64,000 nt of DNA. It comes from Piscirickettsiaceae bacterium (GTDB taxonomy: Bacteria > Pseudomonadota > Gammaproteobacteria > Nitrosococcales > Methylophagaceae). This document shows, piece after piece, positions 10,196 through 21,585 of the stretch. Position 1 is the first letter of the stretch. Every line of letters starts with the position of its first letter. A model generated the notes under the pieces. It saw only the letters and a program-made list of their open reading frames with translations. It was not told where the DNA came from and did not search any database. The position numbers were made by a program, and so were the translations under genes. Where the stretch lies: positions 62,001 to 126,000 of the forward strand of contig JABSQM010000014.1 in the NCBI GenBank assembly GCA_013215805.1, read 5' to 3'.

Positions 10196-11056
10196 ATGAC
10201 AGCATATATAGCCCAATTAGAATTCGCGTTGGGACCAATTAGTAATCTTAGTTCTTATAATAACCTTGTACATCAGACTCCTGTATTAACAGCCGAAGAG
10301 GAATATGAATTATCAATGCGCTTACAAAGGGATGGTGATTTAGAGGCAGCTCAAAGCTTGGTTTTATCTCACCTTCGTTTTGTCGCACGTATAGCCAAAG
10401 ATTATAATGGCTATGGACTACCTATTGCTGACCTAATTCAAGAAGGTAATATAGGACTCATGAAGGCAGTTAAACGTTTTAATCCTGACAAGGGTGTACG
10501 TCTAGTATCCTTTGCAGTGCACTGGATTCGTGCAGAAATTCATGAATATGTGATCCGCAACTGGCGCATTGTAAAAATTGCGACAACTAAGGCTCAACGA
10601 AAACTATTTTTCAACCTTCGTAGTGCAAAAATGCGCTTAGGATGGTTAAATCAGAAAGAAGCGAAGGCGGTAGCGGAAAATCTGGGTGTTACGCCACATA
10701 ATGTACTTGAAATGGAATGTCGTTTAGCACAACCAGATACTTCGTTTGATTTATCTGTTGATGTTGATGATGAAGATAATAGCTGTCCTCCAGCTGCCTA
10801 TATATCTGCGCCAGATAATTCAGACCCATCCCTCAAGTTGGAGCATGATGATTCTTCCAACTATCAACATCAAAAACTGACCAATGCGCTAGCAAATTTG
10901 GATAGCCGTAGCCGAGATATTATTAGTCGGCGCTGGTTAAACGATGATAATAAAGATACGCTACATAACCTCGCCAAACGATACCGAGTATCAGCAGAAC
11001 GTATTCGCCAGATAGAACATAATGCCATGAAGAAATTAAAGATCCTAATGGCTTGA
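10196..11056 (+). CDS. rpoH: RNA polymerase sigma-32 (heat-shock sigma factor)
   Basis: A 286-residue RpoH from the ATG at 10196; E. coli RpoH has 284. The frame extends upstream to a GTG at 10133 but those 21 residues do not resemble the family. Features: region 1.2/2 with [18 protein letters not shown] and [17 protein letters not shown] (core binding), [19 protein letters not shown] (-10 recognition), the RpoH box [17 protein letters not shown], and region 4 with [20 protein letters not shown]. RpoH drives chaperone and protease genes. With rpoN wrecked, this is the only alternative sigma factor visible in the window. It ends the ftsYEX-rpoH cluster. Confidence 0.96.
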   Translation: MTAYIAQLEFALGPISNLSSYNNLVHQTPVLTAEEEYELSMRLQRDGDLEAAQSLVLSHLRFVARIAKDYNGYGLPIADLIQEGNIGLMKAVKRFNPDKGVRLVSFAVHWIRAEIHEYVIRNWRIVKIATTKAQRKLFFNLRSAKMRLGWLNQKEAKAVAENLGVTPHNVLEMECRLAQPDTSFDLSVDVDDEDNSCPPAAYISAPDNSDPSLKLEHDDSSNYQHQKLTNALANLDSRSRDIISRRWLNDDNKDTLHNLAKRYRVSAERIRQIEHNAMKKLKILMA

Positions 11057-11083
11057 TATTATCTGATTTTTGAGATTCTATAA

Positions 11084-11407
11084 TTAGCGCTCCAGCAATG
11101 GCAGTTTCCCACTTTTACAATCCCATTCATCAGCATTTTCTAAAGCATCCTTCTTTTCTGCCAATACCGGCCATACACTAGATAATTCTTCATTTATACC
11201 AACAAATTTTTTTTGATTGTCTGGTAGATCATCCTCGAAAAAAATAGCTTCGGCAGGACACGATGGCTCACACAAAGTGCAGTCAATACATTCATATGGA
11301 TCAATCACTAAAAAATTAGGGCCTTCATGGAAGCAATCTACAGGGCAGACCTCAACACAATCCGTATATTTACATTTAATACAATTTTCTGTGACTACAA
11401 ATGTCAT
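11084..11407 (-). CDS. fdxA: 7Fe ferredoxin ([3Fe-4S][4Fe-4S]), FdxA type
   Basis: A 107-residue ferredoxin closely resembling Azotobacter ferredoxin I. Cysteine patterns [17 protein letters not shown] and [12 protein letters not shown] supply ligands for one [3Fe-4S] and one [4Fe-4S] cluster; the C-terminal helical extension ends in KLPLLER as in that family. The start is the ATG at 11405-11407 with a strong AGGAGA ribosome binding site 7-8 bases upstream; a longer frame reaching 11452 would add 15 residues that do not fit the family. It is convergent with rpoH, 27 bases away. Likely a low-potential electron carrier; its partner is not evident here. Confidence 0.95.
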   Translation of the reverse strand: MTFVVTENCIKCKYTDCVEVCPVDCFHEGPNFLVIDPYECIDCTLCEPSCPAEAIFFEDDLPDNQKKFVGINEELSSVWPVLAEKKDALENADEWDCKSGKLPLLER

Positions 11408-11882
11408 AATAATTTCTCCTAAAATTATGATTTTAGATCCGAGGGATACCAAAAGGTAATAATCGATTATAATTTTACATCATTTAAAATTAATCGGGGA
11501 AAGGATCATTTTCAAGGTATGATTATTTGCACTAAACATATTTCTCAAATGCAAGATCAATACCGAAGAGTATTCAGTTATAAGAATAATATTCACCGTT
11601 GCTATTTTTTATTCATTTTAATTTTCAGTACCACCTTTTCAAAATCGATAATATATCTGCAGATATTAATCTATTACATGCACACATGAAATACTTACCT
11701 GATCTATATCTTCTAGTATTTTTTATCATTACAGAGGGATGATCAGGCACCTTAATATTTTCATCGATATTAATACGAATGAATGATGAGGGCCGTTAAT
11801 TAATAAATAAATTTTTATGTCTAAACAAAAATAAATAATTTACGTATCCTACCTGTAGAGATATTCAATAAAATCAATACCC
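11408..11882. other. Gap upstream of fdxA
   Basis: Holds the fdxA ribosome binding site and presumably its promoter. A short palindrome, ATAATCGATTAT, lies near 11459-11470, about 55 bases upstream of the fdxA start. ihfB or lapA would precede lapB in related genomes, but I could not read either here. Confidence 0.4.
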
Positions 11883-13050
11883 ATGTCTGAATGGTTATTA
11901 TCTTTCATATCCATGGCAACATTGTTTGGATAACTAACTACCCTAGCTCATTATAAAATAAATGTTGTCCTCAGGACATAAATTTTAACACTGAATATTT
12001 TAAAGGCCTACAGTATTTACTTAATGAACAACCAGACAAGACGATCGATCTATTCATTGGTTCACCAAAGGTAAAATCGTAAGAATACCCCTTGCACTTG
12101 CAAATTTATTTGGTCATCGTGGCAAGGCGGATCGTACTATCCAAATCTATAAAGACTGAATTTCTCGAACAACATTGAATCACCAACAAAGCATAAAAGC
12201 GTTAGTAGATCCAAATTTAAGTTATAGAAATACTGGTGTACTTGATTGTGCCAAACTATTTTCTTAAATTATTACAACAATTTTTCTACCCAAATAGCTG
12301 TAGAGTAATTTTTGACACATATACCAATAGGGAAAGTATTGGTATCAAGCCATTGAAATAACCAAACGTTTAGGACCACAAAACATCATAATATTGAAAT
12401 TTTAATAGCTCAATTTGACTGTGGAGTCAACATAGCAACCACTTAAAAAATCCAATCTCCATTATCCCATCATTCAGACCAGATAATTTTTATAACAATA
12501 ATTGTGTACGTGCTGGATTAATTAAGATCAATGTCCATATTTCGGCATAACATTTTTCTGAAGCACTGATAATATCGCAGCATATTGAGCGACAAAATAA
12601 TCACTACATTCCAAATATTTACCTAATTTATTGATATGCTATCAGAGGGTTAGAAATTTCAACTCCTTCCTGATATTATTAGAACAATAGCCTAATCTTC
12701 ACACTCAATTAACTAGTGCTAAATTAATGTTTACGCAAATTATTCAAAGGCGCAAGGCAGTCGAACAGGCCGGGATTTCATTTACCAAAAGCTTCATACC
12801 TATCTATCCATTGATGATCTACATGAATTGTAATGTTAGGTTTCAGCTCAACCCAAACAATCGTGCCTCTATGTAAAATTATTAATAAAGATTTTATCCG
12901 TAGAGGAAACTATTATAATCACCATGATTACGGATTTTCCTATAAAATACCGCATTAAAAATATACCAGCTATAGCCCTTGTGGCAGCATTAGTTCAAAT
13001 AAAGCTCAATCATCTTCATTCATGATGAAGTACATAAAATCCTAACAGCA
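11883..13050 (+). pseudogene. lapB: Decayed lapB (yciM), LPS assembly regulator
   Basis: Pieces of LapB appear in the right order and spacing but in shifting frames with many stops. From 11883 an ATG begins MSEWLLSFISMATLFG (membrane anchor). Near 12003 comes KGLQYLLNEQPDKTIDLFI (family FLLxxQxDKAIDLF). From about 12100 to 12160 comes ALANLFGHRGKADRTIQIYK (LGNLFRxRGEVDRAIRIHQ). Near 12340 comes WYQAIEITKRLG (WxKAIxVAERL). Near 12500 comes NNNCVRAGLI. A vestige of the rubredoxin-like tail (DYGFSYK) lies near 12925. The roughly 1.17 kb span equals a 390-residue LapB. LapB presents LpxC to FtsH and so limits LPS synthesis; it is essential or nearly so in E. coli. No functional product is possible from this sequence. 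Confidence 0.75.
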
Positions 13051-13953
<903 letters not shown>

Positions 13954-14777
13954 GTTGATTATATCTCTAAATAGACATATATCAGTGATAGTATCTAATT
14001 ACTACTATAATGCATTATTTTTTCAGCACGTATATAATCTTTTTCAGCGATACATATATGAAAATGCTTTTACTATTATTTAACCATAAAGATATGTGAT
14101 AGAGGTGATATTACAGTCAATTTGATACTAAATTTATATTTTATAAAGACACTTAAATTATTTAAAAAAATTCATATTTTCTACATCATTTATTCTGGAT
14201 ATGATTCTACAGGTATGAGTAAAAAATTATATAATGTACCCAATAAATACCGCAGTACCTTGTACTCTTTAGGATATAATAACAAATTACTGACTCATTG
14301 AAATTAATTAATTGACTTAAATTAAAAATAATAAAATTAAAATGTTACCTAAATTGATTATTATTAACATGATTGAATCAGATAATAGATGTTAGAATAA
14401 CCGCATTGAGCTACATATTAAAAATTTAATCCATTTAAAGTTAGTGATTTCATTGAGCAACATTTTTTTTATAACCGCAAGTATACGGATTAACCATATA
14501 GCCCCCATTATGGTAAAAATTACCTAACCTACTAATAATGTTATTTATTTGAGGCATACATTGAAATATTTACGAAACATGAAAACGTTCATATATTTTA
14601 AACATTTAATCAATATCAAATTAACTCATTATGAAGAAAGAGAGTCCAAATAATGATAAAAACTCTATTTTACCAACATTCACCAGTAGTGCTTCGTTTA
14701 ATATTTAAGATAATGAGAAGGGCCAGCTGAAAGTCTCCGTATTTATATAGCTAATTACTAATAACATCTCAATAATT
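13954..14777. other. Gene-free gap between wrbA and birA
   Basis: About 820 AT-rich bases with dense stops. It includes the place where the DNA-binding domain of BirA would be encoded (about 14550-14775). I could not read that domain in any frame. Confidence 0.45.
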
Positions 14778-15581
14778 TTGACTTACCATTTATACCCTCT
14801 ACTATCTAAAACTAAGATTCAGTCTGCTATGGATAATGATAGCCTTAACAAACTTGATGAAATTCTAATTTACTCATCAATAAAATCAACAAATGATACA
14901 TTATGGCAACGTCTTTTCAATGGAAAATCCACTCCGGCGGTCTGTCTTGCTGAAGGTCAGACTGCCGGTCAAGGCCGTCTTGGAGACGTATGGCATTCTC
15001 CTGCAAATGGCAACCTATATTTATCTCTTTTCTGGCCATTTCCAGCTAAAATGGCTAGAAATGGATTAAGTATCGCCATAGGCATCAGTCTAATAAATAC
15101 TCTTAAATTTGCAGGAATCAATAATTTACAGCTAAAATGGCCAAATGATATTTTGTATAAAAGACATAAGCTTGCGGGTATTATAGTAAAATCTCATTAT
15201 GGAAAACAACAAAATACCGTCATAGGAATTGGCCTTAATTTCAATCTTCCGACCCAAATAAAAAATCTCATAAATCAAAAGACTACTAGTCTGCAACAAA
15301 TTTGTGAGGAAGTACCTTGTCGCAATCAACTGGCGGGAAAAATAATTCAAAATATGATGAAAACAATAGAAATTTTTCAGTATCATGGGTTAAGTGATTT
15401 TTTACCTTTATGGCATCAATATGATGCTCTTGAAAATCAAGCCATAACCATGATCGGCAATAATTATCAATTCACAGCTCTAGCTTGTGGCATTAATGAG
15501 CAAGGAGAATTACGTTATATGCGTAAAAACACAATAGAAACCTTATCTAACAGTCACATCAGCATTAGATTCTCATCATGA
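14778..15581 (+). CDS. birA: Biotin--protein ligase lacking the repressor domain
   Basis: Ligase that activates biotin with ATP and attaches it to the acetyl-CoA carboxylase carrier protein. Present are the central domain with SSIKSTNDTLWQRL, the biotinyl-AMP loop GQTAGQGRLGDVWHSP, NLYLSLFWPF, LKWPNDILYKRHKLAGIIV and the GIGLNFN segment, then a C-terminal beta domain. About 267 residues remain against about 320 in E. coli: the N-terminal helix-turn-helix is missing, with an in-frame TAG at 14748-14750. The start is a TTG with no clear ribosome binding site; an ATG at 14829 is an alternative but would shorten the lead-in to the catalytic domain. The gene overlaps coaX by 4 bases (ATGA), so the two are translationally coupled. 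Confidence 0.9.
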   Translation: MTYHLYPLLSKTKIQSAMDNDSLNKLDEILIYSSIKSTNDTLWQRLFNGKSTPAVCLAEGQTAGQGRLGDVWHSPANGNLYLSLFWPFPAKMARNGLSIAIGISLINTLKFAGINNLQLKWPNDILYKRHKLAGIIVKSHYGKQQNTVIGIGLNFNLPTQIKNLINQKTTSLQQICEEVPCRNQLAGKIIQNMMKTIEIFQYHGLSDFLPLWHQYDALENQAITMIGNNYQFTALACGINEQGELRYMRKNTIETLSNSHISIRFSS

Positions 15582-16390
15582 AGCTATTGGTTGATATCGG
15601 CAACAGCCGAATTAAATGGGCCTGTATTAGTCTTGTAGGTCTAACTAAAAGCCAAAATTTCAATCTAAATAAAACTGAAATTAAGGCTTCCTTAACTAGG
15701 CACTGGAAAGAAATATCTGATGTTGAAGCTATTTTTGTTTCCAATATTGCTGGTGAAAAAATTGCTCAACAATTAAGCGAATGGACCACAAAACAATGGG
15801 AACTTGAGCCTAAATTTGTGACCAGTGAACAGAAGCGTTTCGGCGTAGTTAATGCTTACAAGCAACCGGAAAAGTTAGGCGTTGATCGATGGCTATCACT
15901 TATAGTAGCCAGGCAATATGCACGAATGGCAACTTGTGTCATTGATTGTGGGACAGCAATAACATTAGATATAGTTACTAAACATGGAGAACACCAAGGA
16001 GGTATGATTATCCCTGGACTTAAACTCATGAGACAAGCCCTCACACATAACACCAATGCTATTAAAAATATTTCCGATAAAGGAAGTGAGTTTAAAATCT
16101 TAGCTATTAACACTTTTAGCGCTGTTCAATCAGGTACACTTTATAGCATTACCGCAACTGTAGAACGTCTTATTAGCGATCTTAGGCAGCAATTTAATAA
16201 TCGTATTCGCTTCATTATTACAGGCGGCGATGCTGAAACAGTATTACCACTTTTATCTACAACTGTTGCGCATTATCCTAATATAGTATTGAAAGGCCTT
16301 GCCTACTATGCACGTCAGGATGGTTGCAAACAACATCATCCAAAGTCAAAGACTGAAAAATCAACAAAGTCGGCAGAAAAGGTAATTTGA
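15578..16390 (+). CDS. coaX: Type III pantothenate kinase
   Basis: A 270-residue CoaX, catalysing the first step of coenzyme A synthesis. ASKHA-fold motifs visible are DIGNSRIKWA (phosphate loop, residues 6-15), the QPEKLGVDRWLSLI segment (family PxxLGxDRWxxxxG), VIDCGTAITLDIV and the ITGGDAE loop near residue 213. Type III enzymes replace CoaA in Pseudomonas, Legionella and Coxiella relatives, which argues against an enterobacterial origin. It shares an ATGA overlap with birA and is followed after 19 bases by tRNA-Ser. The last 20 residues are Lys- and Ser-rich and not conserved. Confidence 0.95.
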   Translation: MKLLVDIGNSRIKWACISLVGLTKSQNFNLNKTEIKASLTRHWKEISDVEAIFVSNIAGEKIAQQLSEWTTKQWELEPKFVTSEQKRFGVVNAYKQPEKLGVDRWLSLIVARQYARMATCVIDCGTAITLDIVTKHGEHQGGMIIPGLKLMRQALTHNTNAIKNISDKGSEFKILAINTFSAVQSGTLYSITATVERLISDLRQQFNNRIRFIITGGDAETVLPLLSTTVAHYPNIVLKGLAYYARQDGCKQHHPKSKTEKSTKSAEKVI

Positions 16391-16409
16391 GGTAACTGTT
16401 TCATCTCTA

Positions 16410-16501
16410 GGAGAGCTGGCTGAGAGGCTAAAGGCGCACGCTTGGAAAGCGTGTATAGGTAAAAGTACCTATCAAGGGTTCGAATCCCTTGCTCTCCGCC
16501 A
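16410..16501 (+). tRNA. tRNA-Ser (anticodon GGA)
   Basis: A class II tRNA with encoded CCA. Acceptor stem GGAGAGC pairs with GCTCTCC at 16491-16497. The anticodon stem-loop CACGC-TTGGAAA-GCGTG puts GGA at 16444-16446, there is a long variable arm (ATAGGTAAAAGTACCTAT), and the T-arm is GGGTTCGAATCCC. It reads UCC and UCU serine codons. It lies 19 bases after coaX and is probably co-transcribed. Confidence 0.97.
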
Positions 16502-16734
16502 TTAATGACAAAAATTCCTGCCATCAATTTAAATACCCAGCACTTGACGTGTCTTTTTGCTTCACACAACTGCAACTTTGTTCAACAATATCATTGAGGT
16601 ATTTAACGTCCAATATTTCCATTGAAGACAACATGAAAAGACCTGATAGATACAGCTGTAAATTCATTGCATGAATTGCTGCATGATTTGCACTACTAAC
16701 ATAAATAACTATCTAATTTGGCAATCTATTTTGA

Positions 16735-17090
16735 AAGATAGCCTCATTAAAAAAGGCTTCGCCACTTTCTCATCACACTTCAGCTTAGATAATGATCGAC
16801 AATATGTCTAAATTTATCAACTGCGCAATGGCAGTCAAGCACTCACCTTTTGTTTTTATATGAGTTTCATCAATGCGTCAGAAGATACAAGTCTCTTCCC
16901 AAATCTTAGGTCATGCTCTAAAATTGATATAAATTTAATAATCCAACCATTAATTGTCGCATAATCGACCCTCGCACCGCGTTTAGATTTAATTTTTTCG
17001 TCCTCCCAAAGCTGAGTTTGTAGCCAAGGTAGTAATATATAGTTGCTAGGATGGCTCTAAATGAAAAATAACTTCCTGTAAATATGGCAA
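16735..17090 (-). pseudogene. Remnant of an IS6-family (IS26/IS240-like) transposase
   Basis: Minus-strand translation gives, in order but in different frames: SYFSFRAILATIYYYLGYKL at about 17075-17015 (family FxxEIIL..VRWYLRYxLSYR), RVDYATINGWIIKF at about 16970-16925 (VDHTTIYRWV), DETHIKTKGEC at about 16872-16839 (DETYIKVKGxW, holding the first catalytic Asp of the DDE triad), and HYLSKLKCDEKVAKPF near 16790-16745 (family LSxxRDxxAAxxF). The C-terminal half and terminal inverted repeats were not found. It is a dead insertion-sequence fossil, showing that the lineage once carried active mobile elements. Confidence 0.7.
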
Positions 17091-18701
17091 TTAGTGTATT
17101 GATGTGAAGCGTGGATAAGAGATGTTGTATATTTGCGAAAAATTTGCCACAAAACCAGCATAGATGCTCCCTGTGAAAGCATCGAAGCAAGCAGGATGAT
17201 TAAAATAAATATTTGACCTTGCTTAAACAATAGTTCACTACACCCTGTAATGATGAGCAATCAATCACTGAAGATAACATCCTTGTACCTTACGATGCAT
17301 AGATATATTATTTGCCCTTCATCCTGCATGACAACTTAAAATCATATTGTTGAATGAATTAATATGGCTAAACATGTTGCTGACTAGTATGAACATTTTC
17401 AAAATCCATGAACTATGAACAAAAATCACCAGAATTCTTCTAAACTTGTATCATTATAAATAAATTTTCATCTTAAATATCAGACAACTATCTATATATC
17501 CACCTGATATATAGCAATAATTAATTGTGAAGAACTGAAATAGCCCATCAAAGCTAATAGATCTATCATATGGATATAGGTAAATCCGCAAGAATAGAAC
17601 ACAAACTTTTAATTTCAAATTATTAACAAATAAATTTCAGAGCATTAAGACAGTATCTCATAAGCAATTATAAATTGCCAAAGGCAATGATCCCAAATAC
17701 AACAAGATATCAAAAGGCAACATCTTGAACATCAGCTGATTTCCAATTATTAAATTCTGCAATATTATTGGTAAAATCAATAAAATATTTACGTCCACTC
17801 AAACCGTAAAGATACCGATCACCCACCAAAATGATACATCACTTTACAGGACATAACTCTAAAGGTGAAGAGTTGATATCAAGCCATGATATCACAAAAC
17901 AGCGACGTCCAATGTATAGACCATCTACATCCAGTTTATGTAATATTCAATAAATCGCTTAAAAATTGCTATATGGTCAATACATACGTATAAATTAAGC
18001 GTGATAGATATATATAACTGATAAGAGTGAGTATGCCCAATGATGCTGTTAACAATTACGGCAGATACCATGAATACAAATTAAAAATAACTGTATACCA
18101 ATTGCTTATCTTTATTTGGAATAATTACACCTAATCATTGATAGTTTACCTAACACACCCAGAGCAAATAAGGGATACTCCTAAGACCCATGCCATTGCT
18201 ATATTAAACAGAGGTACAGCAGGTGAGAATGTACTCAATGTCCAATATAGTCCTTTGAATAACAAAATCGAGTCTAATATAAATTCCTATGAAATGTATT
18301 AAAACTGATAGTAGTTGTAAAAAAAATAAGGAAGCAAGATAGATCTTAATATCCTAATATTTGAATGATTATAGATGATAAATTGAGATTAAATAGATTT
18401 TTAGTTGCTTAATAAATCACCAAATAAAGTCCCAGGATAAATATCCCACATGAATCATACTGTTCAGTATGGAGAAAATATTGTCTAATATTAAAGTTTA
18501 TGAATAATTATCTCGTATTCTCACTATCATTCATGATAGTCATTACTAATGATAACTACAATTAAATTTTTGCCATTAGATATTACGTAATGAAAAAATA
18601 TTCATAATATTATCTTTTAAGATTCTAAACATCATGAAATGCTATGATCTATCATTAAACGGTAATGTAAATTTAATATCTGAAAATTAAAGACCGAGAC
18701 T
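17091..18701. other. Long decayed gap between the IS relic and orn
   Basis: About 1.6 kb without a supportable gene. Two minus-strand stretches read longer than chance would suggest: about 18160-18275, containing the hydrophobic FSPAVPLFNIAMAWVLGV, and about 17715-17940, containing GRRCFVISWLDINSSP and, after one stop, RYLYGLSGRKYFIDF. They may be parts of one wrecked membrane-protein gene, but I recognise no family. Confidence 0.35.
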
Positions 18702-19262
18702 ATGATAAAAAATAAAAAGAATTTAATTTGGATCGATTTGGAAATGACTGGACTTGACACTGATAATGACGCGATTATTGAAATTGCAACGGTGGTTACA
18801 GATAGTGAACTCAATATTTTAGCCGAAGGTCCAATTCTGGCCATCACACAATCTGAAGTAGCGCTTAAAGCCATGGATACATGGAATACCCGCCAGCATG
18901 GGAAATCTGGTTTAACCGAAAGGGTACGAAACAGTACATTTAACGAAGCCAGAGCAGAACACCAAACCATAGAATTTTTAAAAAAATATGTGTCTTCAGG
19001 TGTTTCTCCAATGTGTGGCAATAGCATTTGCCAAGATCGTCGTTTCATAGCACGTTGCATGCCTAAGCTAGAATCCTATTTCCACTACCGAAATTTAGAT
19101 GTTAGCTCATTAAAAGAATTAGCTCGACGTTGGGCACCCACAATAGAAAAAAACTTTAAGAAACAGTCATCACATCTGGCTATGGATGATATCAAAGATT
19201 CAATCAATGAACTAAAACATTATCGAGAATACTTTATCAATGTACCAGATAAACCCAACTAA
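18702..19262 (+). CDS. orn: Oligoribonuclease
   Basis: A 186-residue DEDDh 3'-5' exonuclease that degrades 2-5 nt RNA and pGpG to mononucleotides, completing mRNA turnover. The exonuclease motifs are [11 protein letters not shown] (DxE), [16 protein letters not shown] (motif II), [16 protein letters not shown], and [14 protein letters not shown] with the H-x4-D pair. It is very close to E. coli Orn in length and sequence. In gammaproteobacteria orn usually sits next to queG and nnr; here nnr follows after 268 bases and queG is absent. Confidence 0.97.
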   Translation: MIKNKKNLIWIDLEMTGLDTDNDAIIEIATVVTDSELNILAEGPILAITQSEVALKAMDTWNTRQHGKSGLTERVRNSTFNEARAEHQTIEFLKKYVSSGVSPMCGNSICQDRRFIARCMPKLESYFHYRNLDVSSLKELARRWAPTIEKNFKKQSSHLAMDDIKDSINELKHYREYFINVPDKPN

Positions 19263-19530
19263 TCACTAATATCATACCTAATTTCAAATCCCGCATGACA
19301 CCTAGTTAAATTAATTTTCATATTAAAGATTTCTTGGAGCCCATGCGAATTTATTAATAATTATAATTATTAACACCATATTTTAATAAATATATAAACG
19401 CTATTAAAATCAAAATATCTAAATTTTATTGATGAAGAAAAGAGAATGAAATTCTTAATTTACATCCCGCAAAATTGATACACAACCTCATTAAATCACT
19501 GGTAAATTATGGACATTATGACAAAGTATT

Positions 19531-21021
19531 ATGATTAATAACAACCTACCTTATGATCTATATTCAGTAAATCAAATTCGAAAATTAAATAAGATTGCCA
19601 ATGAATGGTACAATATTACACCATCTGATCTAATGAAGCACGCTGGAGATTCTGCACTCAACACAATTAAAAATCATTGGCCTCAAGCTGAAAGATTATT
19701 AGTCATATGCGGTACTGGTAATAATGCTGGTGATGGATTTTATCTGGCAAAACAAGCATTGGATAATGGTTACCGAGTGGTGGTATACCAAGTCGGTAAT
19801 AACGAAAAATTAAATGCCAATGTAGATCACGCAAAAAAGAAAATACTTGCCGCTGGCAACAAAGTTTATTCATTCAAAGACTCATTGCCTTCCACTGATC
19901 TTATTATTGACGCCATACTAGGCATTGGAATTAATCGCGCAGTGACAGGGAAATACAAGAAAGCCATCCAAATGATAAATGAAGATAAATATACATCAGT
20001 GTTATCGATGGATACTCCTTCTGGTTTAAACGCCGACACTGGTAATACATTAGGAATAGCGGTGAAGGCTAATGCCACCATAAGCTTTATGAGTTTAAAA
20101 AGGGGACTATTTACAGGTGAAGGTCCTAACTACTGCGGTACTATATATTTTAATTCATTAGAGATTCCATGCGAAATTTACCATAACGTGTTCCCCATTG
20201 CCCGCCGGATCAACTTAGAAAATAACTCTGCAAGTCTAGTACCTAGAGAACGAATTGGACATAAAGGCTCGTATGGCCACTTATTTATCATTGGCGGTGA
20301 TTATGGTATGTATGGCGCAGCACTTATTGCAGCAGAAGCAGGTGCACGTGCTGGAGCCGGATTAATAAGCGTTGTCACACAAAGCACAGAGGTCCTAGTG
20401 AATTTTTCAAGACCAGAATTGATGTGTCATAGTGTGGAATATGATGATGATCTTAGTAGTCTACTATCTATTGCAAATGTGCTTTGCATTGGCCCAGGAT
20501 TAGGTCAAAATAAATGGGGAGAATCATTATTCAAAAAATCTATAGAAACCAACTTACCCTTAATTGTTGATGCAGACGCATTAAACCTTCTTAGCAAACA
20601 TCCAAGCCATCACGACCAGTGGATTTTAACCCCACATCCTGGCGAGGCGGCACGTTTACTCAATTGTAGCTCTCAAGACATCCAAAATGACAGATTTGAG
20701 GCAGTCAGAGAACTACAAAGCCGTTATGGTGGTATAGCTATTTTAAAAGGATCTGGCACCCTAATTTATGATGGTAACTCACCCATACGACTCTCTAATC
20801 TGGGTAACCCAGGAATGGGTAGTGGAGGCATGGGAGATTTGCTTGCAGGAATGATTGGAGGTCTATTAGCACAGCATTTATTCCCAATGAATGCTGCCTG
20901 TATAGGTGTAATTATCCATGGTATGGCAGCTGATCGAGTGGCAAAAAAAAATGGTGAACGCGGCATGTTAGCAATGGATTTGATGCCCCATGTACGCCAT
21001 TTAGTAAACTTAGCTTACTAA
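19531..21021 (+). CDS. nnr: Bifunctional NAD(P)H-hydrate epimerase / ADP-dependent dehydratase
   Basis: A 496-residue two-domain repair enzyme that re-forms NAD(P)H from its hydrated forms. The N-terminal YjeF_N epimerase domain (about residues 1-215) has ICGTGNNAGDGFYLAK and MDTPSGLNADTG. The C-terminal carbohydrate-kinase-like dehydratase (about 225-490) has GSYGHLFIIGGDYGMYGAA, DADALNLL, TPHPGEAARLL and the catalytic NPGMGSGGMGDLLAG. Both active sites look complete. It forms the conserved nnr-tsaE-amiB-mutL order; tsaE starts 15 bases downstream. The N-terminal start MINNNLPYDLYSVNQIRKLN fits the family. Confidence 0.96.
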   Translation: MINNNLPYDLYSVNQIRKLNKIANEWYNITPSDLMKHAGDSALNTIKNHWPQAERLLVICGTGNNAGDGFYLAKQALDNGYRVVVYQVGNNEKLNANVDHAKKKILAAGNKVYSFKDSLPSTDLIIDAILGIGINRAVTGKYKKAIQMINEDKYTSVLSMDTPSGLNADTGNTLGIAVKANATISFMSLKRGLFTGEGPNYCGTIYFNSLEIPCEIYHNVFPIARRINLENNSASLVPRERIGHKGSYGHLFIIGGDYGMYGAALIAAEAGARAGAGLISVVTQSTEVLVNFSRPELMCHSVEYDDDLSSLLSIANVLCIGPGLGQNKWGESLFKKSIETNLPLIVDADALNLLSKHPSHHDQWILTPHPGEAARLLNCSSQDIQNDRFEAVRELQSRYGGIAILKGSGTLIYDGNSPIRLSNLGNPGMGSGGMGDLLAGMIGGLLAQHLFPMNAACIGVIIHGMAADRVAKKNGERGMLAMDLMPHVRHLVNLAY

Positions 21022-21036
21022 ATCTGGCGGCATGTC

Positions 21037-21492
21037 TTGAAAATTTTTCTGGTAGACGAACTAGCTACATTTAAACTGGGGAAGAAACTTGCCCAGCTTT
21101 GCCCGCATACTCAATTCATAATATTTTTAGAAGGTGAACTTGGTTCGGGTAAAACAACTTTTAGCCGAGGTATATTGCAAGAACTAGGCACAAACAGAGC
21201 AGTTAAAAGCCCAACTTATGCACTCACCGAACGCTATGATCTGGCTAAGCACACAGTGTTTCACATTGATCTATATCGCATTTCCGATCCGGAAGAATTA
21301 AATTATTTAGGCTTAGAGGATTATTTTAGTAACAACGCTATATATTTAATTGAATGGGCATCAAAAGGCGGTAATAATCTGCCAAATCCTGATCTTATTA
21401 TTGACATTATATACCAAAATAATAATACTCGTATTGCCAATTTAAGAGCACGTTCAACATTAGGAGAAAAAGTACACCAAAAGCTTAAATAA
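21037..21492 (+). CDS. tsaE: tRNA t6A synthesis ATPase TsaE
   Basis: A 151-residue P-loop ATPase that works with TsaB, TsaC and TsaD to put threonylcarbamoyl on A37 of ANN-decoding tRNAs. Visible features are Walker A LEGELGSGKTTFSRG (residues 31-45), SPTYALTERYDL, HIDLYRISDPEELNYLG and YLIEWASKGG. It begins with TTG; an ATG two codons earlier in another frame stops at once. Length is normal. It lies 15 bases after nnr and 93 bases before amiB. Confidence 0.94.
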   Translation: MKIFLVDELATFKLGKKLAQLCPHTQFIIFLEGELGSGKTTFSRGILQELGTNRAVKSPTYALTERYDLAKHTVFHIDLYRISDPEELNYLGLEDYFSNNAIYLIEWASKGGNNLPNPDLIIDIIYQNNNTRIANLRARSTLGEKVHQKLK

Positions 21493-21585
21493 TAGTTACA
21501 CTATCAATCATATAATTACAATATATCAATCTATATATTCCAGGAAATTGCACAATTAATAAAGTGTAATGCATAGAACATTATC

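Noticed and set aside
16918-17260. Two overlapping minus-strand frames as small intact membrane proteins
   Set aside because: The first holds the N-terminal motif of an IS6 transposase that continues in another frame; the second has no protein character.
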